Positions 28,641-38,097 of a DNA stretch of 64,000 nt are shown piece by piece. Under the pieces are notes generated by a model, which saw only the letters and a list, made by a program, of their open reading frames with translations, did no database searches and had not been told where the DNA came from. Made by a program: the position numbers and the translations under genes. Origin of the DNA: VXNE01 sp963665455 (lineage in GTDB: Bacteria > Pseudomonadota > Gammaproteobacteria > Pseudomonadales > Azotimanducaceae); the NCBI GenBank assembly GCA_963665455.1, contig OY762279.1, positions 496,001 to 560,000 on the forward strand. The letters are read 5' to 3'. Within the stretch, counting starts at the first letter, position 1. Each line of letters opens with the position of its first letter.

Positions 28641-29345
28641 ATGAGCGAGGTTGCGGCGGACAGCGCCGGGAGCGTCCCGGGGGCGGTCGACCGAACGGTC
28701 GTCCCGCGGGTCGTTGAGTATCCGTCGTCGGACGGCAAGCCCGTGACGGAGACGTCCCTGCACTACAACCGGCTGCGCGACGTGGTGACGGCGCTGCAGG
28801 ACCGCTACAGGGGCCGCGACGTGTTCGTGGGCCCCAACCTGCAGGTCTACTACGTGCCGGAGAAGCCCAGGGTCCACCTGACGCCGCCGCTGCGGGGGCT
28901 GTCGCTGGCCGGGGGCCGCTACCGGGAGATGCGGGAGCGGGTGTTGCCGAACGGCGAGCGCGGCCTGGTCAGCGAGGCGCTGGGCCTGCACCTGTGGCTG
29001 CGGGGCCGGGAGCTGCGGTTGTACGACCCGGCCACCGGGGCGGACCTGCTGACGCCGGCGGAGCAGACTGCCCGGGCGGATTCGGAGGCCGCCCGCGCCG
29101 ATTCCGAGGCCGCCCGCGCCGATTCGGAGGCCAGGGCCCGCGCGGAAGCAGAGGCCCGCGCCGACACCGAGTCCGACCGCGCCGACGCGGAGGCCAAGGC
29201 CCGCGCCGAGGCCGAGGCGCGAGTGGATTCCGAAGCCAAGGCCCGCGCGGAGGCCGAGGCGCGGGTCGATTCCGAAGCCAGGGCCCGTGCCGAGGCCGAA
29301 GCCCGCATCCGCGAGCTCGAGGCCCAACTGCGGCGGAAGGGGTAG
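28641..29345 (+). CDS. Uma2 copy 5 lacking its catalytic core
   Basis: 234 residues in one open frame. It starts MSEVAADSAGSVPGAVD and is normal to KPRVHL, where other copies continue APDVFVVFG. Here it jumps to TPPLRGLSLAGG, losing about 61 residues with the PD motif, the acidic strand and SEYFLYDP. The joint CACCTG occurs at both deletion ends in complete copies (CACCTGGCGCC and CACCTGACGCC), so this is a microhomology deletion that stays in frame. The tail is the longest coiled coil of its group. It cannot be an active nuclease. Confidence 0.75.
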   Translation: MSEVAADSAGSVPGAVDRTVVPRVVEYPSSDGKPVTETSLHYNRLRDVVTALQDRYRGRDVFVGPNLQVYYVPEKPRVHLTPPLRGLSLAGGRYREMRERVLPNGERGLVSEALGLHLWLRGRELRLYDPATGADLLTPAEQTARADSEAARADSEAARADSEARARAEAEARADTESDRADAEAKARAEAEARVDSEAKARAEAEARVDSEARARAEAEARIRELEAQLRRKG

Positions 29346-29515
29346 CCGGGCGAGGGGCGAAGGCCCGTCTCCGCAAGGGCGTGAGAACGGTAGGCGCCCA
29401 CCACCCCCGCCCGAAAGCGCCGGGCCGCCGACGCGCAACCTCCTCCCGCGCCGCCGCCCCCGAACACCCAGGCAATCGCCCCACCCCCCAAAGCCCCAAC
29501 CCCGTACCGGTTACA

Positions 29516-31591
29516 ATGCGCCAACCGCCTCGATTGGTCTGGGCAAACCCCATGGCGCTCGGCACCCGACAACGCAATGCGTCCCGGCGTCCCCGCGTCG
29601 CCGCGAGGGCCGCCGGCCACCGGCCGGCCCCGATCGCCACCGCCGGCGCAATCGCCCTCACGCTCCTCCTCCTCACCTCCTGCGCCACCCTCAGGGTCGA
29701 TCCCCTCCCGGACCCCATCCGCCCGCCGAGAACCCTCGCGGCGGAGGAAGCCCAGGGCGCCGCCGCCGCGGCGCCACAAGAAGAAGGCACCACCATCACG
29801 TCCACCCCCGGCGTCGTCATCCAGCGCACCGTCGCCGAGGGCATCGCGGATCGCCTCGGGGAGGACCTCACGGGCCCGCCCATCGCCGTCAGCTTCCACG
29901 ACGTGCCGCTGGTGACGTTCATCAACGAGGTGTTCGCGGAGCGCCTCGGCATGTCGTTCACGCTGTCCGCCGGGCTGTCGGAGAAGACGGACCTCGTCAC
30001 CCTCCGCCTCACCGAGCCCGTCCCCCCCAACCAACTCTTCGCCACCGCGCGCCGCGTGCTCCAGGACTACGGCGTCGAGCTCCGCGAGGCGGAGGGCGTG
30101 CTCACCTTCGTGGCGGACCAGGAGATCGGCGCCGGGGACATCCCGCTGCTGATCAGCGGCCGGGCGCTGCCGGAGGTGCCGCCGACGCACCGCACGGTGT
30201 TCCAGCTGGTGCCGATGCACGTGGGCCGCGCCACCGACGTGTCGAACTTCCTCGGCCAGACGATGCGCGGGCAGGATCTGCAGATCAACGCGGACACGCT
30301 GAGCAACACCCTGCTGCTGCGCGGCACCCTCGAGCTGGTCGAGCGCGCGGCGCAGATGGTCGAGGTGCTCGACCAGCCCCTCCTGCGCGGCCAGAACGGC
30401 GCGATCATCGATCCGAGCTTCCTGGCCGCGGCGGACATGGCGGAGGACCTCGCGGCGGTGCTCCGCGCCGAGGGCCATAGCGTCGGCACCGGCGGCGAGC
30501 TCGGCAGGGCCGTCATCCTGCTGCCGCTGCGGGGGGTGAACAAGCTGGTGGCCTTCGCGGCGGACGCCGCCACCCTCGCCCACGTCCGCGAGTGGGCGCG
30601 CACCCTCGACGCCCGCAAGGAGGCGACGGTGGAGAACGCGGTGTTCACGTACGAGGTGCGCAACACCCAGGCGGCGAGCATGCAGGAAACCCTGGAGGCC
30701 ATCCTTGAGGACGGCGGCACGAGCGCGTTCCAGGGCGTGCGGGGCCAGGGCGCCGCCACCGGCACCGCCGACGCCGACGACGCCTACCTCGGCACCGGCC
30801 GCATCGTCGTCGACCAGAACCGCAACATGCTCCTCTTCCGGGGCTCCGGCAAGGAGTGGGCGGAGCTGCGCGCCGTGATCGAGCAGCTCGACAAGCCCGT
30901 CCCCTCCGTCCTTATAGAAGTGCTGATCGCCGAGATCACCCTGTCCGACGAGCGGGAGTCCGGCATCGAGTTCCTGTTCAGGAGCGGCATCGGCGGCGGC
31001 CAGGGCGTCACGGGCGGCACGCTCGACGCCCTCGGCGTGAAGGCGAAGGCGCTGTCCCTCACCCTGGACAGCGCCGGCGCGACCCGCGCCGTCCTGAACC
31101 TCTTCTACGACGACAGCCACGTCGCCATCCGCTCCAGCGCCCGCCCGATGGTGAAGAGCGGCGAAACGGCCACCTTCGACGCCGGCAACGAGATCCCCAC
31201 CATCAGCCAACTCGCGGACGCCGGCACCGAGGCCGGCGGCTCCACCAACGTGCTCCAGCAGGTGACGTACCGCAAGACCGGCGTGCTGCTCGAGATCGAG
31301 CCCGTCGTGCAGGCCAACGGCCTGGTCGATCTCGCCACCGGCCAGGAGCCGGGCGAGGCCCGCCCCACCGCGGCGACGAGCCTGGACGGCACGCCGACCA
31401 TCCTCTCCCGCAGCATCTCCACGAACCTCACCCCGCGGGACGGCGGCTCGCTGCTGATGGGCGGCCTCGTCTCGAACAGCCAGGGCGTGGGCGAGGGCGG
31501 CGTGCCGGGCCTCGGGCGGGTGCCCGTGCTCGGGCGCCTCTTCCGCAAGGACGCCTTCCGGCGGGACCGCGCGGAGCTCGCCATTCCCTGA
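29516..31591 (+). CDS. secretin copy S9, uninterrupted but lacking the last 30 residues
   Basis: The only array copy with one open frame, 691 residues from MRQPPR (alternative ATG 29552). A 20-codon insertion widens the signal region (ATAGAIALTLLLLTSCATL), keeping a good lipobox (LTSC). N0, N1 (type C, TDVSNFLGQTMRGQ), N2 (type 2), N3 (SGKEWAELRAVIEQLDKPVP) and the barrel (NEIPTISQLAD, VTYRKTGVLLEIEP, SLLMGGLVSNSQ, VPVLGRLFRKDAF) are all present. It stops at ELAIP, where the intact gene continues ELAVLVIPYVV. Secretins form outer-membrane channels; the lost end includes the final barrel strand, so function is doubtful. Confidence 0.75.
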   Translation: MRQPPRLVWANPMALGTRQRNASRRPRVAARAAGHRPAPIATAGAIALTLLLLTSCATLRVDPLPDPIRPPRTLAAEEAQGAAAAAPQEEGTTITSTPGVVIQRTVAEGIADRLGEDLTGPPIAVSFHDVPLVTFINEVFAERLGMSFTLSAGLSEKTDLVTLRLTEPVPPNQLFATARRVLQDYGVELREAEGVLTFVADQEIGAGDIPLLISGRALPEVPPTHRTVFQLVPMHVGRATDVSNFLGQTMRGQDLQINADTLSNTLLLRGTLELVERAAQMVEVLDQPLLRGQNGAIIDPSFLAAADMAEDLAAVLRAEGHSVGTGGELGRAVILLPLRGVNKLVAFAADAATLAHVREWARTLDARKEATVENAVFTYEVRNTQAASMQETLEAILEDGGTSAFQGVRGQGAATGTADADDAYLGTGRIVVDQNRNMLLFRGSGKEWAELRAVIEQLDKPVPSVLIEVLIAEITLSDERESGIEFLFRSGIGGGQGVTGGTLDALGVKAKALSLTLDSAGATRAVLNLFYDDSHVAIRSSARPMVKSGETATFDAGNEIPTISQLADAGTEAGGSTNVLQQVTYRKTGVLLEIEPVVQANGLVDLATGQEPGEARPTAATSLDGTPTILSRSISTNLTPRDGGSLLMGGLVSNSQGVGEGGVPGLGRVPVLGRLFRKDAFRRDRAELAIP

Positions 31592-31832
31592 TTCCGCGGG
31601 ACGCCGGCACCCAGGCCGGGGGCTCCACCAACGTTTTCCGGCGGGCGGCGTGGCGCGGGACGGCGACCGCTCGTCGCGACTTGCGACCGGCGCCACTCCA
31701 ATGCCGGTTGTGCGCCAAGGCGCACGCCTTGGGACGACGTGCGTCTTGTCCCCCCGGACGCCGGTCGGATTTCGCACACGATTCGTGCGCCGTGTCCCCC
31801 TGGACGTCGGGCTAATTTCGCACACGATCCCG
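31592..31832 (+). repeat. secretin scrap and tandem interspersed repeats
   Basis: Just after S9 a scrap of secretin text (GACGCCGGCACCCAGGCC, DAGTQAGGSTNV) is repeated. Then two tandem copies of the CTTGTCC...GATTTCGCACACGAT unit lie at about 31739-31785 and 31786-31830, the only place where the unit is doubled. The Uma2 leader follows. Confidence 0.5.
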
Positions 31833-32017
31833 GGGAGATCTCCACTTGGAGGGTGCCGCGCGGCGTCCGACGATGGCCTCCATGCGCGGAGGCGAAACAA
31901 TACGTCCGGGCGGCTTCGCCCGCTCCCGTCGAACGGCGACCCCGAGCGGCGCGGACACCCGTGGGGAGGCCGTGCTATGGTCGGCGGCGTCGCGTCGCGG
32001 CAACGGAGGATCGAGCC

Positions 32018-32968
32018 ATGAGCGAGGCTGCAGCGGACAACTCCAGAAGCATCCCGAGGGCGGTCGACCGCGCGGTCGTCCCGCGGGTCGTTGAGTATCC
32101 GTCGTCGGACGGCAAGCCCGTGGCGGAGACCGACCTGCACTTCGACCGGCTGACGGACGTGGCCAAGATGCTGAAGCGCCGCTACAAGGACCGCGACGAC
32201 GTGTACGTCAGCGCCAACCTGCAGGTCTACGACCTGCCGAACAAGTCCGAGAGCCACCTGGCGCCGGACGTGTTCGTCGTGTTCGGGGTGCCGGGGCATC
32301 GCCGCGACGTGTTCAAGCTGTGGGAGGAGCGCCCGCCGGCGTTCATCCTGGAGATCACGTCGAAGACCACGAGGCGCGACGACCAGGACAAGAAGCGGCG
32401 GCGCTACGCGGCGTGGGGGGTTTCGGAGTACTTCCTGTACGACCCGCGGGCGGAGTACCTGACGCCGCCGCTGCGGGGGTTGTCGCTGGCCGGGGGCCGC
32501 TACCGGGAGATGCGGGAGCGCGTCCTGCCGAACGGCGAGGGCGGCCTGCACAGCGAGGCGCTGGGCCTGCACCTGTGGCTGCGGGACCGGGAGTTGCGGC
32601 TGTACGATCCGGAGGCCGGGGCGGACCTGCTGACGCCGGCGGAGCAGGACGACCGCGCCGACTCCGAGGCCGCCCGTGCGGATACCGAGGCTGCGCGCGC
32701 CGACGCCGCCGTCGCCCAAGTCCGCGCGGAGGCCGCCCGCGCCGATTCGGAGGCCAGGGCCCGCGTCGAGGCCGAGGCCCGCGCCGATTCGGAGGCCAAG
32801 GCCCGCGCGGAGGCCGAGGCGCGAGTGGATTCGGAGGCCAAGGCCCGCGCGGAGGCCGAGGCGCGAGTCGATTCCGAAGCCAAGGCCCGCGCCGAGGCAG
32901 AGGCTGCCCGCGCCGATTCCGAAGCCCGCATCCGCGAGCTCGAGGCCCAACTGCGTAGGAAGCGGTAG
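32018..32968 (+). CDS. Uma2 family nuclease, copy 6
   Basis: 316 residues, the longest copy. ACGGAGGATCGAGCC precedes ATG 32018. The core is TDLHF type with HLAPDVFVVFG, FILEITSKTTRRDD and SEYFLYDPRAEYL. The tail has about 110 residues of coiled coil with several RADSEAKARAEAEARVDSEA units, ending RIRELEAQLRRKR. The head is almost identical to copy 7, which has 28 fewer tail residues, so tail length changes by loss or gain of 14-residue (42-bp) units. Confidence 0.85.
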   Translation: MSEAAADNSRSIPRAVDRAVVPRVVEYPSSDGKPVAETDLHFDRLTDVAKMLKRRYKDRDDVYVSANLQVYDLPNKSESHLAPDVFVVFGVPGHRRDVFKLWEERPPAFILEITSKTTRRDDQDKKRRRYAAWGVSEYFLYDPRAEYLTPPLRGLSLAGGRYREMRERVLPNGEGGLHSEALGLHLWLRDRELRLYDPEAGADLLTPAEQDDRADSEAARADTEAARADAAVAQVRAEAARADSEARARVEAEARADSEAKARAEAEARVDSEAKARAEAEARVDSEAKARAEAEAARADSEARIRELEAQLRRKR

Positions 32969-33221
32969 CCGACGCGCGCGAGGGGCCACCCGACCGCCGC
33001 CGCACACGTCCCGCGCCCAGTTCCCGCTGCCTGCCACGAGAGGGCAGGGCGGCGACTTGCCGGGTGCCTCCCGCGCCGCCGCCCCCGAACGCCCCTCCGT
33101 CAGCCGCCCCCGCACGAAAGCGCCGGGCCGCCGACTCGCGACCTCCTCCCGAATCGCCGCCCTGAACAAAGCCCGGGCATTCCGCCCCCACCCCCAAGCC
33201 CCCAACCCCGTACCGGTTACA

Positions 33222-35271
33222 ATGCGCCAACCGCCTCGATTGGTCTGGGCAAACCCCATGGCGCTCGGCACCCGACAACGCAATGCATCCCCGCGTTCCC
33301 GCGCCGCGGCGGGGGTCGCCCGCCACCTGCTGGCCCCAACGGCCGCGGCCCTCCTCCTAACCTCCTGCGCCACCCTCCAGGTCGATCCGCTGCCGGACCC
33401 CATCCGGCCCCCAAGAACCCTCGCGGCGGAGGCCACCGAGGGCGCCGCCGCCACCGCGCCCCAAGAAGAAGGCACCACCATCACCGAAACCCCCGGCGTC
33501 GTCATCCAGCGCACGGTCGCCGAGGGCATCGCGGACCGCCTGGGGGAGGACCTCGTCGGCCCGCCCATCGCCGTCAGCTTCCACGACGTGCCCTTGGTGA
33601 CGTTCATCAACGAGGTGTTCGCGGAGCGCCTCGGCATGTCGTTCACGCTGTCCGCCGGGCTGGCGGAGAAGACGGACCTCGTCACCCTGCGCCTCACCGA
33701 GCCGGTCCCCCCCAACCAGCTCTTCGCCACCGCGCGCCGCGTGCTCGGGGACCATGGCGTGAACCTCCGCGAGGCGGAGGGCGTGCTCACCTTCGCCGCG
33801 GACCAGGAGATCGGCGCCGGGGACATCCCGCTCCTGATCAGCGGCCGGGCGCTGCCGGAGGTGCCGCCGACGCACCGCACCGCGTTCCAGTTGGTGCCGA
33901 TGCGCGTCGGCCGCGCCAGCGACGTGGCGAACTTCCTCTCCCAGGCGTTCACCGGCCAGGACCTCGACATCCGCCCGGACATCCCGACCAACACCCTGCT
34001 CCTGCGCGGCACGGTGGAGATGCTCGGGCGCGCCGCCGAGATGATCGAGGTGCTCGACCAGCCGCTCCTGCGCGGCCGCCACGGCGTGATCATCGACCCG
34101 AGCTTCCTGGCCGCGGCGGACATGGCGGAGGACCTCGCGGCGGTGCTCCGCGCCGAGGGCCATAGCGTCGGCACCGGCGGCGAGCTCGGCACCGCCGTCA
34201 TCCTGCTGCCGCTGCGGGGGGTGAACAAGCTGGTGGCCTTCGCGGCGGACACCGCCACCCTCGCCCACGTCCGCGAATGGGTGCGCACCCTCGACGCCCA
34301 GAAGGAGGCCACCGTGGAGAACGCCGTCTTCACCTACGAGGTCCGCAACACCCAGGCGGCCAGCATGCAGGAGACCCTGGACGCCATCCTCATGGACGGC
34401 GGCACCAGCGCGTTCCAAGGCGTCCAGGGCGCCGCCACCGAAACCGCCACCACCGCCGAGGACGACTACCTCGGCACCGGCCGCATCGTCGTCGACCAGA
34501 ACCGCAACATGCTGCTCTTCCGCGGCTCCGGCAAGGAGTGGGCGGAGCTGCGCGCGGTGATCGAGCAGCTGGACAAGCCCGTGCCCTCCGTCCTGATCGA
34601 GTTGCTCATCGCCGAGATCACCCTCTCGGACGAGGAGGAATCCGGCGTCGAGTTCCTGTTCCGCAACGGCATCGGCGGCGACAACATCAGGGGCGGCACC
34701 CTGGGCGCCCTCGGCCTCCAGTCCAAGGGGCTTTCGATGACGCTCGACAGCGCCGGCACCACCCGCGCCGTGTTGAACCTCTTCTACGAGGATAGCCGCG
34801 TCGCCATCCGCTCCAGCGCCCGCCTGATGGTGAAGAGCGGCGAAAACGGCCACCTTCGACGCCGGCAACGAGATCCCCACCATCAGCCAACTCTCGGACG
34901 CCGGTACCCAGGCCGGGGGCTCCACCAACGTCCTCCAGCAGGTGACGTACCGCAAGACCGGCGTGCTGCTCGAGATCGAGCCCGTCGTGCAGGCCAACGG
35001 CCTGGTCGATCTCGCCATCAGCCAGGAGCTGAGCGAGGCCCGCCCCACCGCGGCGACGAGCCTGGACGGCACGCCGACCATCCTCTCCCGCAGCATCTCC
35101 ACGAACCTCACCCTGCGGGACGGCGGCTCCCTGCTGATGGGCGGCCTCGTCTCGAACAGCCAGAGCGTGGGCGAGGGCGGCGTGCCCGGCCTCGCGCGGG
35201 TGCCCGTGCTCGGTCGCCTGTTCCGCAAGGACGCCTTCCGGCGGGACCGCACGGAGCTCGCCATCCCCTGA
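33222..35271 (+). pseudogene. secretin copy S10, mosaic N domains, frameshift in barrel
   Basis: MRQPPR start, lipobox LLLTSCATLQV, N0, N1 of type B (SDVANFLSQAFTGQ) joined to N2 of type 2 (MAEDLAAVLRAEGHS). That combination is found in no other copy. N3 carries the VQGAATETATTAED loop shared with S2. At 34843-34846 four A replace three and the frame breaks, as in S8. The barrel then reads to VPVLGRLFRKDAFRRD and ends ELAIP. Without the indel it would be as long as S9. Confidence 0.8.
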
Positions 35272-35672
35272 TTCTGCGGGACGCCGGTGCCGCTGCCGGC
35301 GCCTCCACCGACCTTTTGCGGCGGGGACGCAACGCGGGACAGGCGCGCCGGTCGAGTCATAAGGGAGAGCGTCGGCCGGATCGGCCGGGCGGCTCCCCCA
35401 AGCCGCCGAGAGGCGCCGTTCGCCAAGACGTGCGCCTTGTCCGCATGAAAGTCGGCGGATTTCCCACACGATCCTTGGCAGATATCCACTTGGAGGGTGC
35501 CGCACGGCGTCCGACGATGGCCTCCATGCGTGGAGGCGAAACAATGCGTCCGGGCGGTTTCGTCCGCTCCCGTCGAACGGCGACCCCGAACGGCGCGCAC
35601 GCCCGCCGCGGCGGCGTGCTATGGTCGGTGGTGTCGCGGGCCGGAGCGCGTCGCGGCAAGGAGGATCGGTCC

Positions 35673-35744
35673 ATGAGCAACATTGCGTCCACCATTCCGC
35701 GGATCGTCCTGCGGCTCGCTCGGTATCCGTCGTCGGTCTTCTAG
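35673..35744 (+). pseudogene. Uma2 start remnant (duplicate)
   Basis: Same 23-residue frame as 27237-27308 with one amino-acid change (MSNIAS for MSSIAS). Confidence 0.65.
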
Positions 35745-35890
35745 ACCCGGACTCCGGGGAAATTGCGCGGAAGCCCGAAAAGGCGTTACGCTCAGCGCTT
35801 AGCGGTGAACAGCGGGTGGCGGCGACCGCTTGACCGGGTCCACAATCGGCCCCAAAGAGTGGTTCTCCAACCGCAGAGAGGGTGGTCAAC

Positions 35891-36109
35891 GTGAGGATGG
35901 AACAGCAGGACATGATGTCGTATCCCGATTTCTTCGCGGCGCACGAGGCCGCGTCGAAGCTCCGGTTGATCGCCGGGGAGGGTGTCGCCGTCAGGGTTGA
36001 GCCGTCGCGATATGGCGCTGGCTATGTCGTGCGTCAGTTCCCCGTGGAGTTCCTCATCGACGTGGACTACCCCACGCACGTCATCAAGCCGGCCGTAAAC
36101 TATGGGTGA
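35891..36109 (+). CDS. small hypothetical protein, cargo gene (duplicate)
   Basis: Protein sequence identical to 27455-27673, with the same start alternatives and the same eight-base overlap with the next gene. No differences seen, so the duplication is recent. Confidence 0.6.
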   Translation: MRMEQQDMMSYPDFFAAHEAASKLRLIAGEGVAVRVEPSRYGAGYVVRQFPVEFLIDVDYPTHVIKPAVNYG

Positions 36110-36578
36110 GAGCGAGGATCCGCCGGGCCAAGAGCTGATTCCCGGCGACGACCCTGATCCCAACGGTGCCGCCAACCCTCCCGACCAACCGCTTCCGCCT
36201 GAGTTGAAGGCGTTGGTCGAGTTGGAGCACGCGAGGATTGAAAGCGCGGACAGACGCACGGCCGTCATGCAGAAGGCCTTCGACGTCTTGGACGCGCAGG
36301 ACAAGCGGCAATTCGAGTTCCACAAGTCGAACGCCGACCAGATGCACGCGGCCCGAAGGGAGCGGTTCAGTTTCGCCCGAAGGATTTCTTACGGGATCTT
36401 CGGCTCGGCGGCGCTGGTCGTGGCTCTCCTTCTGTGGCTCGTGTTCTGGGGCACCGACAATCAAAGCGCAATCGCCCGAGAGATGCTCAACTACGTCTTC
36501 GTCGCGCTCGGCGGGGCCGGGGTGTTCGCGATAGGCAGGATGGCGCTCCGCTACCTCCTGCACGGCGACGGCGGCTGA
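36102..36578 (+). CDS. two-helix membrane hypothetical protein (duplicate)
   Basis: 158 residues, identical to 27666-28142. Both copies are open and coupled to the small gene upstream, so this cargo is the only one present twice in the window. Confidence 0.7.
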   Translation: MGESEDPPGQELIPGDDPDPNGAANPPDQPLPPELKALVELEHARIESADRRTAVMQKAFDVLDAQDKRQFEFHKSNADQMHAARRERFSFARRISYGIFGSAALVVALLLWLVFWGTDNQSAIAREMLNYVFVALGGAGVFAIGRMALRYLLHGDGG

Positions 36579-36632
36579 CGCACCGCCCAATCCCCAGCCT
36601 TTACCCCCGGGCGCTCCGGTCGTCCAGGCCCA

Positions 36633-36721
36633 CGGAGGCCGCACGCGCCGATACCGAGGCCCGCGCCGACACCGAAGCGCGCATCCGCAAGCTCGATGCC
36701 CGACCGCGGAAGAAGCGGTAG
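36633..36721 (+). pseudogene. Uma2 coiled-coil tail remnant (duplicate)
   Basis: Same text as 28197-28285: RADTEARADTEARIRKLDAR then RKKR and TAG, with no nuclease domain. Confidence 0.6.
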
Positions 36722-37064
36722 CCGGCGCACGCGACGGGTCGCCCAGCCGCCGCTGCGGACGTCCCACATCTAGTTCTCGCCCCCGCCGCGAAAGCGCGGG
36801 GCCGCCGACTCACAACCTTGTTCCGCGCCGCTGGCCCCGAACCCCCTGGGCCTCACCTCCATCCCCCCCAAAGCCCCCACCCCGTACCGGCTGCAAATGC
36901 GCCATCCGCCTCGATGGGTCTGGCCTCCATGCGCGGAGGCGAAACAATACGTCCGGGCGGCTTCGCCCGCTCCCGTCGAACGGCGACCCCGAGCGGCGCG
37001 GACGCCCGTGGGGAGGGCGTGCTATGGTCGGCGGCGTCGCGTCGCGGCAACGGAGGATCGAGCC

Positions 37065-37931
37065 ATGAGCGAGGCTGCAGCGGACAACTCCAGAAGCATC
37101 CCGAGGGCGGTCGACCGCGCGGTCGTCCCGCGGGTCGTTGAGTATCCGTCGTCGGACGGCAAGCCCGTGGCGGAGACCGACCTGCACTTCGACCGGCTGA
37201 CGGACGTGGCCAAGATGCTGAAGCGCCGCTACAAGGACCGCGACGACGTGTACGTCAGCGCCAACCTGCAGGTCTACGACCTGCCGAACAAGTCCGAGAG
37301 CCACCTGGCGCCGGACGTGTTCGTCGTGTTCGGGGTGCCGGGGCATCGCCGCGACGTGTTCAAGCTGTGGGAGGAGCGCCCGCCGGCGTTCATCCTGGAG
37401 ATCACGTCGAAGACCACGAGGCGCGACGACCAGGACAAGAAGCGGCGGCGCTACGCGGCGTGGGGGGTTTCGGAGTACTTCCTGTACGACCCGCGGGCGG
37501 AGTACCTGACGCCGCCGCTGCGGGGGTTGTCGCTGGCCGGGGGCCGCTACCGGGAGATGCGGGAGCGCGTCCTGCCGAACGGCGAGGGCGGCCTGCACAG
37601 CGAGGCGCTGGGCCTGCACCTGTGGCTGCGGGACCGGGAGTTGCGGCTGTACGATCCGGAGGCCGGGGCGGACCTGCTGACGCCGGCGGAGCAGGACGAC
37701 CGCGCCGACTCCGAGGCCGCCCGTGCGGATACCGAGGCTGCGCGCGCCGACGCCGCCGTCGCCCAAGTCCGCGCGGAGGCCGCCCGCGCCGATTCGGAGG
37801 CCAGGGCCCGCGCGGAGGCGGAGGCGCGAGTCGATTCCGAAGCCAAGGCCCGCGCCGAAGCAGAGGCTGCCCGCGCCGATTCCGAAGCCCGCATCCGCGA
37901 GCTCGAGGCCCAACTGCGTAGGAAGCGGTAG
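37065..37931 (+). CDS. Uma2 family nuclease, copy 7
   Basis: 288 residues, complete. The head is the same as copy 6 (MSEAAADNSRSIPRAVDRAV, HLAPDVFVVFG, FILEITSKTTRRDD). The tail is 28 residues shorter, a loss of two 14-residue units (SEARARAEAEARVDSEAKAR region). ATG 37065 follows ACGGAGGATCGAGCC. Its upstream region joins the end of the segmental duplication to the copy 6-type leader. Secretin S11 follows. Confidence 0.85.
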   Translation: MSEAAADNSRSIPRAVDRAVVPRVVEYPSSDGKPVAETDLHFDRLTDVAKMLKRRYKDRDDVYVSANLQVYDLPNKSESHLAPDVFVVFGVPGHRRDVFKLWEERPPAFILEITSKTTRRDDQDKKRRRYAAWGVSEYFLYDPRAEYLTPPLRGLSLAGGRYREMRERVLPNGEGGLHSEALGLHLWLRDRELRLYDPEAGADLLTPAEQDDRADSEAARADTEAARADAAVAQVRAEAARADSEARARAEAEARVDSEAKARAEAEAARADSEARIRELEAQLRRKR

Positions 37932-38097
37932 CCGGGCGAGGGCGAAGTCCCGTCACCGCAAGACGGGAGAACGGAAGGCGTCCGTCCGCCCTCCCGCGGA
38001 AGCGCCGGGCCGCCGACTCGCAACCTCCTCCCGCGCTGCCGCCCCTGCACCCCGGGCAATCGCACCCACCCAAAGCCCCAACCCCGTACCGGTTACA

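Larger units (their letters stand above)
34616..36936. repeat. segmental duplication, right copy (partner 26180-28500)
   Basis: Near-identical to the left copy at an offset of 8,436 bases, including the cargo pair, both Uma2 remnants and the A4 frameshift. After the right edge the text switches to the leader of the Uma2 copy 6/7 lineage rather than that of copy 5. Confidence 0.8.

Noticed and set aside
32650..32968. Regular short repeats in Uma2 tails, considered as a CRISPR array
   Set aside because: Units are translated in frame as coiled coil, are adjacent without unique spacers and vary codon by codon.
28919..34333. An antisense frame of 1,804 codons
   Set aside because: It is the complement of secretin and Uma2 copies; GC-rich third positions keep the antisense frame open, and its residues are low-complexity shadows with no signal or domain.
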